A DNA stretch of 64,000 nucleotides from Chlorocebus sabaeus (Eukaryota; Chordata; Mammalia; Primates; Cercopithecidae). Under the pieces are notes generated by a model that was not told the DNA's origin, did not search any database, and saw only the letters and a list, made by a program, of their open reading frames with translations. Below, piece by piece: positions 23,156 to 34,764 of the stretch; position 1 is the stretch's first letter, and every line of letters starts with the position of its first letter. The DNA is taken from the NCBI RefSeq assembly GCF_047675955.1, contig NC_132929.1, forward strand, positions 34,898,421 to 34,962,420, written 5' to 3'. Position numbers and translations under genes: made by a program.

Positions 23156-23673
23156 AGTGGTTTCTTAGTAATTGCTAGATCCAATAGCAGATTCTCTTCT
23201 ATTCAACAGCATGTTAAACTGTTAAATTCACGGAAGCATACCCAGCCCCCCTGAAAGGCTCTGAAGTCTGCAGAAGGAATTACCAAGAAAGCAAAGCACA
23301 GAACTCCCTCGGAAACTGGAGGAGCCATTGAAAACTCTTTATCACCATGTAATCCTGTACAATCACAAGCACTTCCGAAAACAGCATTATCCTGTATTTG
23401 TCTGAGTGATTTATAACGTTAAGATCGACCACATGATTTCCTAGCTCTAAATTTCCCAAACTCCGGTTTGCAGGCAAAGGAAGCATTTCTTTTCTAAGGA
23501 GGTCAGCACACCTAGATTTAGCCAACAGCAGTTGATTTAACTTTCTGCAACCTTCACATTTCCCTTTCTCAAAAGTTGGATCCCACCTGCATTAAAAATT
23601 ACTGTCCTAGTACATTACAAAGTTATTCAATCTAAAATGTCTTATTTATACTAAATTTATAAAAATGCATTTA
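23156..23673. other. Unique sequence
   Basis: Single-copy DNA. An 81-codon minus frame at 23280-23525 is unassigned. Confidence 0.4.
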
Positions 23674-23830
23674 AGCCAGGTGCAGTGATGCACGTCTGTA
23701 GTCCCAGCTACTTGGGAGGCTGAGGTAAGAGGATCGCTTGACCCCAGGAATTTTAATTGAGGCTGCAGTGAGCTGTGATGGCACCACTGTACTCCAGCCT
23801 GGGTGACAGATAGAGACCTTGTCTTAAAAA
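23674..23830 (+). mobile_element. Alu monomer (right-arm/FRAM-like), sense
   Basis: A single monomer with 'gccaggtgcagtgatgcacg...ctgtagtcccagctacttgg...actccagcctgggtgacag' and a short A tail. Flanked by (aatgcattta / aaagcattta), so it inserted as a monomer or was deleted before insertion. Confidence 0.85.
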
Positions 23831-23894
23831 AAAGCATTTACAACATGAACCAGAATAGTCTTATACTTGAATCTTGGTCAAAGGTGAAGAAACA

Positions 23895-24212
23895 GGCCAG
23901 GTGCGGTGGCTCACACCTGTAATCCCAGCACTTTGGGAGGCCAAGGTGGGCAGATTACCTGAGGTCAGGAGTTCAAGACCAGCTGGCTAACATGGAGAAA
24001 ACTCGTCTCTACTAAAAATACAAAAAAAATAGGCGGGTGTGGTGGCGCGTGCCTGTAATCCCAGCTACTTGGGAGGCTGAGGCACAAGAATCACTTGATT
24101 CTGGAGTTGAAGGAGGTGAAGGTTGCAGTAAGCCGAGATCACGCCATTGCACCCCAGCCTAGGCAACAAGAGCAAAACTCCGTCTCAAAAAAAAAAAAAA
24201 AGAAAAAAAAAG
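23895..24212 (+). mobile_element. AluS, sense
   Basis: Full dimer from 'ggccaggtgcggtggctcac' to a mixed A tail. Exact 16-bp target duplication caaaggtgaagaaaca at 23879-23894 and 24213-24228. Confidence 0.97.
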
Positions 24213-24340
24213 CAAAGGTGAAGAAACAAACCTCTACATTTTGAAAAGCAAACCACAGCTCTGTAAACGTGAAATTTTTGTCCTGTTAAATATCACCATT
24301 CCCTTGCACACGTTAATCTTTTAACCCCCAAAACCTAAAA

Positions 24341-24382
24341 CATGTGAACATAAATGTAATCATAAATATCAGGCTCCAAAAT
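24341..24382 (+). repeat. Paired unique repeat, copy 1
   Basis: Starts 'catgtgaacataaatgtaat' and ends 'aggctccaaaat'. It matches 25015-25056 without gaps apart from four substitutions. The flanks do not match. Confidence 0.85.
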
Positions 24383-25014
24383 AATCTACAGTTTGTGTGT
24401 ACAGATAGAAAAAGTGTGCATATTTTATTTTTAAAATGACTCTCACTTTCTCTACCACACACTAAGAAGAACCCCCATTTGGAGAAAGCCACACCCATCA
24501 CTAACGGGCTCCATCAACCTTTCAAAACAACACTAAGGGCAAACATTAAGAGCCATTCAAAACCAAGGGAAATGACAAGACATTTGAAAAAAGTTATCTC
24601 AATGTAAATGTAGCTACTGGAATTTGTGAGGAGCAGAATAAACAAAACAATTAAGCCATTAGCATGTCTCCTTTGAGACTGTCCTGGCCTTTGGAGGAGG
24701 GCAATACCAGATTCCTCTAGCGCAGGTGGGTGGTGCGTTGGCTTAAGGAAAAACACAGGCAGCAAATTTTCCTCTTTAAACCAGAACAGACACAACCTTG
24801 GTCAGGAAATTCTACATTCTGAAAGTCCGTATCACCTAACAAGGAAAACCTTCTTATCTTGGCCATGAATCTGGCAGTGATCTTTTATATCAGCAAAAAC
24901 AGCCTAACTCCTCCCCAAAGGTCAGAAAAGCCCTCACTTGGGGTCACAGGTCTGGGTGTCCTCAGGTGGCAGAACTCGAACAGGCTGCTGCCTCCATGCC
25001 AGGCGGGCACCTGG

Positions 25015-25056
25015 CATGTGAACCTAAATGTGATCGTAAATATCAGTCTCCAAAAT
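25015..25056 (+). repeat. Paired unique repeat, copy 2
   Basis: Starts 'catgtgaacctaaatgtgat' and ends 'agtctccaaaat'. It is the partner of 24341-24382 in the same orientation, 674 bp away. Confidence 0.85.
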
Positions 25057-26172
25057 GGTGCCCTGGTGGACACCATTGCAATGGCTCTCTGTTCGGAGTT
25101 GGGAGCTTTTGAACGGATAGCACTCTGGTGAATTTTGTTTCCATTTTGACCCGTAAAGAATAGCTCCACCCCTTGTGGGGACAGGTCAGGACTGGTTGTG
25201 TGATCTCAGGTAATTAATTACCTAGCCTCTCAGTTGAAGGGGCCTTAGTAGGAAAGGAGTGAGAAACAGGTAGAAACCTTCCCAGCCTACCAGCTTCTGT
25301 CCACAGCTACTCCCTCCTGCAGGAGACCCACCAAACCACTAATATCCTGTTCTGTGAAAAGAAAACTCAAAAGGAAGCCCTAGTGGTTTTATCTGAGGAG
25401 GCTACTTTTATCTTTGAAAAATATTTTCAGTTTACAATTAGTTATCTCCTTTCATCCGCTGGCTCTCATCAATCACTCATTCACTGGCGACTGCCTTGCT
25501 GCCACCAAGTTGAATTGGAAGGTTTTCAGTCCTCCGGGCACTTTTGGTCTAGTGGGGAACAGTTGTTCAATTCAGCAAAGTTGCCAATTCTACCCCATGC
25601 CAGAAATACAAACCCGAACGATGAGCATGACAGTGTCCCTCTCCTTCATGACTTTCCAACCAAGGAGGATGGAATAATAAATATTAAAAATATCACTCAA
25701 AAACTTCCGATTGGCAGGAGGGCCCCAATTTACCTTGTCTGTCTCAACTCCTCCATTCCTTGTCTAAAAGCCACTGGCAATTCATCCTTCCAAATGTTCT
25801 AACTGGTGATCTACATATCTTTCCAGATACTACAGGTTAACCTACTCCTGCCACTCATGTGGGAGGCTTTTGCTTTTACCCTTCTGTAGAGCTTAGCATA
25901 TTTCACCCAGCCACCTGGAGCTACATGGAAAATGTAGTCTAAAAAGCTCAAAAAGTGCAAATCTGCCATTTTTCACTTGAGTTCCTGAACAAAGATTTCA
26001 TGGGCACAGTTTGACCCCGCCAGTCTTACCTTTACCTAAGCATTTTAAATATCCAAATTCAACCTGTCCTTCAAAACCACACGTAATTTTAAAAAGCAAA
26101 TTGTCTAACTAATGCACAATCCCATGGCAATTCTTTCAATTCTTTTTTCCATCTCTTGTATTTGCCTATTTC

Positions 26173-26470
26173 CTTCTTTCTTTTCTTTTGAGACAGGCTC
26201 TCACTCTGTCACCCAGGCTGGAGTACAGTGGCATGATCAGGGCTCACGGCAGACTCGTGCCAGGATCACGCAATCTTCCCACCTCAGCCTCCCAAGTAGC
26301 TGGAGCTACAGGCACACACCACAATGCCTCGCTAATTTTTGTTTATTTTTTTGTAGAGTGGGGGTTTCACAATGTTGCCCAGGCTGGTTTTGAATGCCTG
26401 GGCTCAAGCAATCCACCTGCCTAGGCCTCCCAAAGTGCTGGGATTGTAAGTGTGAGCCACCGCACTCAGC
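26173..26470 (-). mobile_element. AluJ, antisense
   Basis: TTTC tail, then 'gagacaggctctcactctgt' to 'gagccaccgcactcagc'. Target duplication tatttgcctatttc at 26159-26172 and 26472-26485. Confidence 0.95.
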
Positions 26471-26485
26471 ATATTTGCCTATTTC

Positions 26486-27045
26486 TTAGGCATCTACACT
26501 TGTGAAAATCACTGGCAACATATACAACAGATTCTGTTTTCTAGGAGAACTACCTTTTGTTAAGCAGTTGTAGGGGGAAGGCGTTTGCCCCATTTTCAAC
26601 ATTATAACTACTGATGAGTGAAGAAAGGCATCATGACTGCAGATTGCTTTCTACCGCCTTCCAGGGACAAGCCTCGTGGCTTTCCAGTGCCCTTTTAAGT
26701 GTCTTTTTATCAGCTGTCTCCTCTCTGTCCTCACCATTCCATCTTTCCAAAGGGCAAGCACAACGGAGCGAGGAGTGACACACATCAGACAAGGTTCCAA
26801 CGAAAATCAAAGGCTTATGACATTTAAATCACAGGGTGCTTTCACCGATTCATTCCCTCCTCCTGTTCACTCTATCAGCTGAGTACCCAAGGGCAGCAGT
26901 TTTTTGGAGATTTTAAGAATGCTCCACCTTGTAGGCAGTTCTGCACCCTACTTTTGTCCCTCAAGGAAAAGACCTGGGGGTAGTTTTAAAGATTGTATAC
27001 TCAGCATAACACAAATAAATACAAGCATTTTTCCCATTATGTTTT
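26486..27045. other. Unique sequence
   Basis: Single-copy DNA with no gene or repeat that I can support. Confidence 0.4.
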
Positions 27046-27320
27046 TTGGGGTTTTTTGGTGTTGTTTTTTCTGAAACAGGGTCTCTCTCTGCAATCTTAG
27101 CTCACTGCACCCTCTGACTCCTGGGCTCCAGCAATCCTCCCACATAAGCCTCCTAAGTAGCTGGGACTACAGGTGTGCAACACCACACCCAGCTATTTTC
27201 TGTACTGACAGGTCTTTGCCATGTTGCCCAGGCTGGTCTTGAATTCCTAAGCTCAAGGGATCTGCTTCCCTTGGCCTCTCAAAGTGCTGGGATTACAGGC
27301 ATTGTACCACTGTGCCCTGC
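27046..27320 (-). mobile_element. AluJ, antisense, internally shortened
   Basis: T/G-rich tail, 'gaaacagggtctctctctgc' (part of the right arm is missing) to 'ccactgtgccctgcc'. The next Alu duplicated its right-hand flank. Confidence 0.9.
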
Positions 27321-27332
27321 CTCCCATTAAGT

Positions 27333-27658
27333 ATTGTTTTTTGTTGTTGTTATTTTGTTTTGTTTCATTTTTTTTGAGATGGAGTTTCACTCTTGTTGCC
27401 CAGGCTGCAGTGCAAGGGCACAATCTCAGCTCACTACAACCCACACCTCCCGAATTCAAGCAATTCTCCTGCCTCAGCCTCTCGAGTAGCTGGGATTACA
27501 GGTGCCCGCCACCACACCCAGCTAATTTTTGTATTTTTAGTAAAGATGGGGTTTCGCTATGTTGACCAGGCTGGTCTTGAACTCCTGACCTCAGGTGATC
27601 CACCTACCTTGGTCTCCCAAAGTGCTGGGATTACAGGTGTGGGCCACTGCACCTGGTC
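27333..27658 (-). mobile_element. AluS, antisense
   Basis: T-rich tail with TTG/TTTTG units, 'gagatggagtttcactcttg' to 'ggccactgcacctggtc'. Exact target duplication ctcccattaagt at 27321-27332 and 27659-27670, directly abutting the older AluJ. Confidence 0.96.
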
Positions 27659-27879
27659 CTCCCATTAAGTTTTAAAATAGTATCGTATACTCAGTATTGG
27701 AAGTCAAGAAACAATGAGGGGAAGCAGGAATAGGGAGAGGAGAGGCTGGGATACCAAGCTGAACAAGAAAGGATTCTACCTGAAAAGTAACTGATCAGAA
27801 GGAAAGATAAAATGCACATGAACAATCATAAGATCTTTATAGATAAAGTGCTCATGAGTTTTTGAAGAAGGAGATAACT

Positions 27880-28210
27880 TTTTTTTTTTTTTTTTTTTTT
27901 TTGGAGAAGAGTCTCACTCTGTCGCCCAGGCTGGAGAGCAGTGGTGCAATCTTGGCTCACTGCAACCTCCGCCTCCTGGGTTCAAGCAATTCTCTTGTCT
28001 CAGCCTCCCGAGTAGCTGGGATTACAGACACCTACCACCATGCACGGCTGGTTTTTTTTGTTTGTTTGGTTGGGTTTTTTTTGTATTTTTAGCAGAGACA
28101 GGGTTTCACCATGTTGGCCAGGCTGGTCTCAAACTCCTGACCTCAGGTGATCCGCCTACCTTGGCCTCCCAAAGTGCTGGGATTACAGGCATGAGCCACC
28201 ATACCTGGCC
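27880..28210 (-). mobile_element. AluS, antisense, with expanded middle linker
   Basis: Poly-T, 'gagaagagtctcactctgtc' to 'gagccaccatacctggcc'. The A-rich linker between arms is enlarged to a T/G-rich run (28050-28092). Imperfect target copies: aaggagataacttt / aaggaggtaatttt. Confidence 0.95.
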
Positions 28211-28224
28211 AAGGAGGTAATTTT

Positions 28225-29108
28225 CAATGTTAAGGCTCAAGAAGGCAAAGTTAAGCCTGGTCTAAAAGAAGAATTAGACTGATGGGATGGAGACGGGAGG
28301 GAATTGATTCCAGCCAGACACAAGCTAAAGATGGAGAACATCTAAGCCTGAAAGGGAAACACCAAGTGGATGAATTTGGTCAGCTGATATAGGTGAGTGC
28401 AGCCACACTGCAGAGGTGGAATCGTAGGACTTGGCAAGTGGTGGAATGTCACAATTCACTACATCTTAACTACAGCATATAAAATTCACTTTTGTCAACT
28501 GACACTTAAATACAACTGCTGCAAAAAACTAAAGACTCTTGACTCATAGCCCCAAACAAAGAGGACAGTGTCTCCTTGGCTCTGTAGAGCAGACAATGCT
28601 TGCCACATTGGCCTCCATGTTTGCTTGGAGAGTTGCTAAGCAGGGCTGGACCAAGGAGGATCGAGAGAGCCTTAGGGAGGAGGAGGAAAGGGAGAAAGAG
28701 GAAGAGGAGGATGAGGAGGAGGAGAGAGCTCCCTTTCGTTTGGTGGCCTTAGTTATGTTTCCTCACTTCTCAGCAGGTGCAAACTATGTCTCCTGCCTTC
28801 TCCAGCTCTCCTCATCCCTTCCAAGTACAGATGAATGCCTCAAGGAGAGGATGGGCAACAGGTCTTGTGGGGAAATAAAAGGACACTAGTTGGAGCATGT
28901 GTTTGGGGTGTGGGGGTGTGTGAGAGAAAGAGCTAGAAGGAAAAGGCCATCCCAGTTTTTCTACACCCCAAGCCCTAGTTCTAGATCATAGAAACAAAGC
29001 ACAGAAATCTGCCCCAGAGTCCAGATATTAAAGCCCAGCAATATCTTATGTGCCCTCAACTATTAAGTACTGATTTTATAATTTTTATCAATGTATCCTC
29101 ACCAGGAA
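28225..29108. other. Unique sequence
   Basis: Single-copy DNA apart from the purine tract at 28677-28728. A 116-codon plus frame (28539-28889) gets its acidic middle from that tract and is not a supported gene. Confidence 0.4.
28677..28728. repeat. Purine-rich (GAG/GGA)n low-complexity tract
   Basis: Nearly all A/G with GAGGAG and GAAGAG units. Translates to Glu-rich runs by composition only. Confidence 0.85.
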
Positions 29109-29122
29109 AATAATGGGTTTTC

Positions 29123-29425
29123 CTTTTTTTTTTTTTTTTTTTTGAGACAGAGTTTTACTCTTGTTGCCCAGGCTGGAGAGCAATGGCACGATCTGGGCTC
29201 ACTGCAACCTCCACATCCCAGGTTCAAGCGATTCTCCTGCCTCAGCCTCCCGAGCAGCTGCGATTACAGGCATGCGCCACCACATCTGGCTAATTTTTTA
29301 TTTTTAGTAGAGACGGGGTTTCTTCATGTTGGTCAGGCTGGTCTCGAACTACCAACCTCAGGTGATTCGCCCACCTCAGCCTCCCAAAGTGCTGGGATTA
29401 CAGGAGTGAGCCACCGTGCCCGGTC
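29123..29425 (-). mobile_element. AluS, antisense
   Basis: Poly-T, 'gagacagagttttactcttg' to 'gagccaccgtgcccggtc'. Exact 14-bp target duplication aataatgggttttc at 29109-29122 and 29426-29439. Confidence 0.97.
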
Positions 29426-29439
29426 AATAATGGGTTTTC

Positions 29440-29614
29440 AATTAATTATATAAAGTAAAAACTTTATGTACCTGACTTATATTTATTTAGAGTCTGTATT
29501 GAATGCATTTTTCTTTGTGATCACAGAAGTATTTACCACTTTGAACCTCTCTTCTAATACTCTATTATGTTTGACTTTCAAACATTTCCAGTAAAAGCAG
29601 GTTTACAACCATAA
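29440..29614. other. Unique sequence
   Basis: AT-rich spacer with no recognisable feature. Confidence 0.35.
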
Positions 29615-29725
29615 TTCCTGAACTGTGGGTCAAGAGACTTGTCTTCTAGGGACAACTCTGCTATTAACTTGCCAAGTAACTGAGAGACCGAGGTCAGGCC
29701 ACTACAATTCTCTGGAACTTAAAGG
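29615..29725 (+). mobile_element. MIR fragment, sense
   Basis: 'gggacaactctgctattaac', 'ttgccaagtaactgagagac' and 'caattctctggaacttaaa' follow MIR with substitutions. Confidence 0.6.
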
Positions 29726-29904
29726 GTCACTTCGGGAGACCTTGAACCACATTGGGGATTTATGAATCTTTTTCCCAGGAAAAAATTCACATAAGAATGA
29801 ACGTGGACACAAACAATTTCATAGACTACCCTGGAAGTGGTCTCCAGGATACTTCTCATCTTGACATTCCATATTTAAAGGTAGTTGGTCACTGAAAGAA
29901 ACAA

Positions 29905-30178
29905 GGCTGGACACACTAGCTCTCACCTATAATCCCAGCACTTTGGGCCACCAAGGCAGGAGGATCGCTGGAGACCAGGAGTTCTGGACCAGCCTGAGCA
30001 ACATAGTGAGACCCTGTCTCTACAAAATATATACATATATTTTAATTAGCTAGGTGTGGCAGTTCATAACTGTAGTCCCAGATACTTAAGAGGCTGAGAT
30101 AGAGGCTCTCTTGAGCCCAGGAGGTTGAGGCTACAGTGAGACAAGATCACATACTGCACTTCAGCCTGGGTGACAGAG
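29905..30178 (+). mobile_element. AluJ, sense, first two monomers of a three-monomer array
   Basis: 'ggctggacacactagctctc' to 'cttcagcctgggtgacagag'. J-type. The expected tail is missing. Instead a third monomer starts at once. Confidence 0.9.
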
Positions 30179-30278
30179 CTCACACCTGTAATCCCAGCAC
30201 TTTGGGAGGCTGAGATGGGAGGATCACAGGAGTTTGAGACCAGCCTGGGCAACACAGCAAGACCCCATCTCTAAAAAG
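30179..30278 (+). mobile_element. Third Alu left-arm monomer fused in frame to an AluJ
   Basis: 'ctcacacctgtaatcccagc' to 'gcaagaccccatctctaaaa' follows 'gacagag' directly, with no A-tail. The join lies in microhomologous Alu text (gag|ctcac), as expected from Alu-Alu recombination. Confidence 0.88.
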
Positions 30279-30533
30279 AGGAAGAGAGGAAGGCAGTGAG
30301 GGAGTGAGGGATGATATTATTTTCTACAGCTATTACCATGATACATATGAGTAGTGCCTAGGTAGAGCTGGGACTGTAGGATGGGGAACCAATGCTGTCC
30401 TGCACGCTAAGACTGTGAATGCCAAGATATCACTGCCAGATCCTTCTGTGGATGACGCTGGGCCAAGCTTGAAGAAGTCCTCTCAGTGGCTGGAGATGCC
30501 TACATCATTCTATAAAACAAAGCCACTCGTATT
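30279..30533. other. Unique sequence
   Basis: Short purine-rich start (gaggaagagaggaag) then single-copy DNA. No gene is supported. Confidence 0.35.
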
Positions 30534-30546
30534 AAAAGTTAAAGGG

Positions 30547-30870
30547 GGCCAGCCGGGCGCGGTGGCTCAAGCCTGTAATCCCAGCACTTTGGGAGGCCGA
30601 GACGGGCGGATCACGAGGTCAGGAGATCGAGACCATCCTGGCTAACCCGGTGAAACCCCGCCTCTACTAAAAAAAATACAAAAAACTAGCCGGGCGAGGG
30701 GGCGGGCACCTGTAGTCCCAGCTACTCGGGAGGCTGAGGCAGGAGAATGGAGTAAACCTGGGAGGCGGAGCTTGCAGTGAGCTGAGATCTGGCCACTGCA
30801 CTCCAGCCTGGGCGACAGAGCGAGACTCCATCTCAAAAAAATAAAAAAAAAGAAAAAAGAAAAAAAGAAA
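30547..30870 (+). mobile_element. Young AluY of the Old World monkey (AluYR) type, sense
   Basis: Carries 'ggctcaagcctgtaatccc', 'aaaaactagccgggcgag' and 'gagaatggagtaaacctggg', the AluYR-like text. The 'gatccggcc' site has become 'gatctggcc', a CpG-type change. Exact target duplication aaaagttaaaggg at 30534-30546 and 30871-30883. The tail is A-rich with G interruptions. Confidence 0.95.
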
Positions 30871-30883
30871 AAAAGTTAAAGGG

Positions 30884-32812
30884 AAGCTATTTGCTTTGGT
30901 TCTCTAAGCATAGCTCTTCTTTCAGTCCAATGAGCAGTTAGTGTCCAGCTTTGCTCTATGTGAAAGCCAATATAATGTGGAGATATTTATGGATGAAATG
31001 TTATGCTATCTAGCATTTGCTTCAGAAGAAACCGGGGGAAGATAAGAACAGTGAAAACAAGATTGGTCATGAGTTGTCAATTGTTGAAGTTGAGGAATTT
31101 GTTTTCTCTCCACTTATGTTTTTTCAAATTTTTGATTGAGAGACAGAGACAGAAAGTAGTCAAAGTGAAAAATCAGTAGGTTAAGGCATTTTTCATGTCC
31201 TGTGCAAGTCCTAGGCATGAAGCTAAACCAATCCTACTCGATTCACATCTTGAGGAGCCCACAGATAGCACGATCTGTGGCTCACAGAATATGGAATTGA
31301 CACAGGGTTATTTTGAGAACCATCTTACCATCCAAAAGACATGACTTTCAACCAAGGGGAAAAAAAAGAAATTTCGTCTGTGTGAGGAAAGTCTTTCTCC
31401 ACAAGGACAGCTCAGAGGTGGGTGAAAACGCAGAACTGGGCAGCAAGAAGTACTGTCCCCACCTTGGAAGGCTTGCATTCCCCTTTCTGTCCAGCAGGCC
31501 ATTGAGCCCAGCATGGTTTGGCATGATGGACTGCCCTCTAACTTTGGGCTTAATGTAAAATGTTTCTTATTTTGTAAGCACTCTTATTTTGTAAAGCACT
31601 CTTTAGCAGATAGAAAAATTGTTAGCCTCTGCTTTCGCCCTTTTTTCCCCAACAAAAGATAGCAGTTTTAGAATCAGACTGAGTCTCCATCAACACAAAA
31701 TGGACTTCAGCTCCAATTCCTCATGCCTTGGGAGAACAGCAGCAGACAGAGCAGGAGCCATGCTGGCTTCTGTCAAACACAAGGGTTTGGGGGATTGGCC
31801 AGGGAAAACTGGAGCTACCACTGAATCTATTCCTGCTTCCATATATTCAGGCAATGTAGGAAAGTTGACAGAAAAGGTTGAGGGTGGGGAACTGAATCTG
31901 AGCCCTTGGGCAGTCCTCTTCCACCAGGACTCTGGGCTTGACAGTGTGACTTGCTTCGGCCAGTGGGGACAATAGCAAGCATGATGCAAGCAAAGGTTGG
32001 AAAATGCGTGTGCCCTGGAGCTTGTACCCTTGCTTTTCTTGGGAACCCTGTGGTGTGACCACTACTATGTAAAACAAGCCAGAGCTAGCCTGTTGTGACA
32101 AGAGATATGTGGCCAAGCCATCCAATGGTTCCAGCTGAGATTGGACCAACTACCAGACATGTGAGTGAGGCCACCCTAGATCATCCATTCCCAGCCAAGC
32201 CACTAGCTGACCACAGTGACTGAAGGAAGCAGCTGAGACCAGAACTGCCATGCCAGTGCACAAAATCATGAGAAAGAATAAATGTTTATTATTTAAGTTA
32301 CTGAGTTTGGATGATCTGTCACACCGAAAGCCAACACAAGGAAAGGTGACTAAGCAGAGCTGAGATGTATTGAACATTGGGAGACATATCCCCAATGGCT
32401 CTTTACACAATAGTCAGTGGGACTCATTATTGATGCGATTGTATGTCAACTGTCACTGAAACCTGATATAGATCCAAAATTTACCACACTCCCTAATACT
32501 CATTTCAAGACAATGTTTGTTGTGATTCTTGGAATGCCACTGCATGGGCTTCAGGGGTTTATAAACCTCCTGAAGTTAAATGAAGAATTATATTTATATG
32601 CATTTTTTCGTCTCAGCTGAACTGAGAAAAGATGTTAGAACTACAGAGAATAATAAAGAAATATATATGTACAACTGCCTAGAATTAATATCATATTTGC
32701 TTTGGATTTTTCTATATATAAAGCAAATAAAACATTACTGACTCGGTCGTCTCCCTTTCTTCTTTCTCCCTTCAGTATTTTGAACTTGGTAGGGATCTTT
32801 CTAGCCTGCGGA
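30884..32812. other. Mostly unique sequence, possible old interspersed repeat at about 31990-32330
   Basis: About 1.9 kb without Alu. The block from about 31990 to 32330, read on the minus strand ('aataaacatttattctttct', 'gtcactgtggtcagctagtg', 'cctcactcacatgtctggta'), has the feel of an ancient dispersed repeat whose family I cannot name. Overlapping frames of 99-118 codons at 31619-32149 are unassigned. Confidence 0.4.
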
Positions 32813-33117
32813 TTTTTTTTTTTTTTTTTTTTTTTGAGATGGAGTCTTGCTGGGTTGCCCAGACTGGAGTGCAGTGGAATGATCTCAGCTTATTACAACC
32901 TCCTTCTCCCTGGTTCAGGCGATTCTCCTGACTCAGCCTCCCGAGTAGCTGGGATTACAGGCATCCACCACCACGCCAGGCTAATTTGTGTATTTTTAGT
33001 AGAGACAGGGTTTTGCTATGTTGGCCAGGCTGGTCTCGAACTCCTGACCTCAGGTGATCCACCCGCCCCGGCCTCCCAAAGTGCTAGGATTGCAAGCATG
33101 AGCCACCATGCCCGGCC
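32813..33117 (-). mobile_element. AluS, antisense
   Basis: Poly-T of about 23 nt, 'gagatggagtcttgctgggt' to 'gagccaccatgcccggcc'. Confidence 0.95.
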
Positions 33118-33130
33118 TATATTTTTTTAA

Positions 33131-33172
33131 TATACACACAAATACATATATATACACACACACACAAATAAA
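33131..33172. repeat. Mixed (CA)n/(TA)n microsatellite
   Basis: Alternating ACAC and ATAT units directly after the AluS 5' end. Confidence 0.85.
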
Positions 33173-33964
33173 TGTATAGACCCCCAAATAACATATGTAG
33201 TCTTATTTTGTGTTTTTGACATTTTTCTTAAATGGTTTCAGATATGCATCTTTCTACAACTTGCTTCTTTACCAAACACTACCCTTGTGACACCTATCCA
33301 TATTGATACTATATTATCAAATAAGCCACATGAATTTCTCTTCTAATGAACATTTAGATTGTTCCTGTTTTGTTTGTTCTCATGATCTGTGGAATGTTTG
33401 TTATTATGAACCCTGTCAGGAAACAGGTCAGTAGCTTCCAACATATTTTCAGAGGACTTCAGGACATTCTCTCATCCAAATGTTAGGAATCTCTGATAAT
33501 ATGATGGGGGAAAAGGGCATTGTCATCATTTTGTATTGATGCATATTTCTGCATTACAGCATTCCCAAGCCTTGAAGGAAGCTATCTTTACTTACATTCT
33601 TAAAATAGCTTATTAGATGCTTTTGATTTTAAATCTAAAATTTTCTATAAGGTCTGCATCTTCCTAAGACACTAAAAACAGCTCTATTTTTTTTCATTGA
33701 AAATTTCTTAGAATCAGATAATACTGTCCAAAAATTCTGTTACCATGTAATATTATCCTAAATTGCTGTCAACATGAAATGGTGGTCACACCAAATAAAT
33801 TCCTAAGACACTAACAATGTGATATTCTAATTTTGTTGTTGTTGTAGTCTGTAATGTATATAAGAATTAAACAGCTAAATCTCTGTTATCTCATTTTCCT
33901 ATTTTCTGGTTTTTTTTAAATCCTAGTTAAGATTAGAGAGCCTTCTAGTATGACTTTCCTTTAC
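33173..33964. other. Unique sequence
   Basis: AT-rich single-copy DNA of about 0.8 kb. No gene is supported. Confidence 0.4.
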
Positions 33965-34264
33965 TTTTTTTTTTTTTTTTTTTTGAGACAGAGTCTCGCT
34001 CTATCTCCCAGGCTGGAGTGCAATGGCACGATCTCAGCTTACTGCAAACTCAGCCTCCTGGGTTCACGCCATTCTCCTGCCTTAGCCTCCTGAGTAGCTG
34101 GGACTACAGGTGCTCACCACCGTGCCCAGCTAATTTTTTGTATTTTTAGTAGAGACGGGGTTTCACCATGTTAGCCAGGATGGTCTCGATCTCCTGACCT
34201 CACGATCCGCCCCCCTCAGCCTGCCAAAGTGCTGGGATTACAGGCGTGAGCCACCACGCCCGGC
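33965..34264 (-). mobile_element. AluY, antisense
   Basis: Poly-T, 'gagacagagtctcgctctat' to 'gagccaccacgcccggc'. Y-type 'gatggtctcgatctcctgac'. Near-identical flanks (gactttcctttac / gactttctttcgc). Confidence 0.95.
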
Positions 34265-34544
34265 CGACTTTCTTTCGCTTTCATGCTTGTTCTCACTATG
34301 ACATCTTCTAGTCTCTATGGCAAAGTCCCAAAGCAAGGAAATTAAAACTCAGAACACTACTATTCATAACAATGTTCTTAAGTCTAAATTATCCCACCCT
34401 GGTATTACTGAATAAAATCAACCAAAATTGATGATTTTCTATCAGCCTTACCTTCCTTCAGGAGTATGTGAAATAATGAAAAATTATACAAATACTTGGA
34501 CTTGGCATTGTCAAATTTATAAATAATTTATTGAATTGCTTTTG
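34265..34544. other. Unique sequence
   Basis: AT-rich single-copy spacer with no recognisable gene or repeat. Confidence 0.35.
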
Positions 34545-34690
34545 AAAGAGCATGGACTTAGCAGATCTGGTTGGTGACATACAAATTGTGTGGCCCTGAA
34601 TAATCCCCTCCCATCACTAGACTTTGATTTTCTTACCTGCAAAATGGCAATGAAAACCAACACTGGTGCTAGAATGAAATGAAATCATGT
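34545..34690 (+). mobile_element. MIR, sense
   Basis: 'aagagcatggacttagcaga', 'aaattgtgtggccctgaata', 'tgattttcttacctgcaaaa' and 'tggcaatgaaaac' follow MIR. Confidence 0.75.
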
Positions 34691-34764
34691 ATATGGAAGC
34701 CTTTTGTTATCATTTCTCCACTATACGGGGAGCTTCTCATAAGCAGAGGCAGAGCCTAATTCAT

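Larger units (their letters stand above)
24229..26158. other. Unique sequence with a pair of similar 42-bp segments
   Basis: About 1.9 kb without Alu or L1, which is long for this window. It contains two 42-bp segments (24341-24382 and 25015-25056) that match at 38 of 42 positions. A 139-codon plus frame (25383-25802) shows no domain. No splice-supported exon was found. Confidence 0.5.

Noticed and set aside
25383..25802. 139-codon plus-strand frame
   Set aside because: No domain, with overlapping alternative frames and AT-rich codon use like its surroundings.
28539..28889. 116-codon frame with an acidic middle
   Set aside because: The acidic run comes from the purine tract at 28677-28728.
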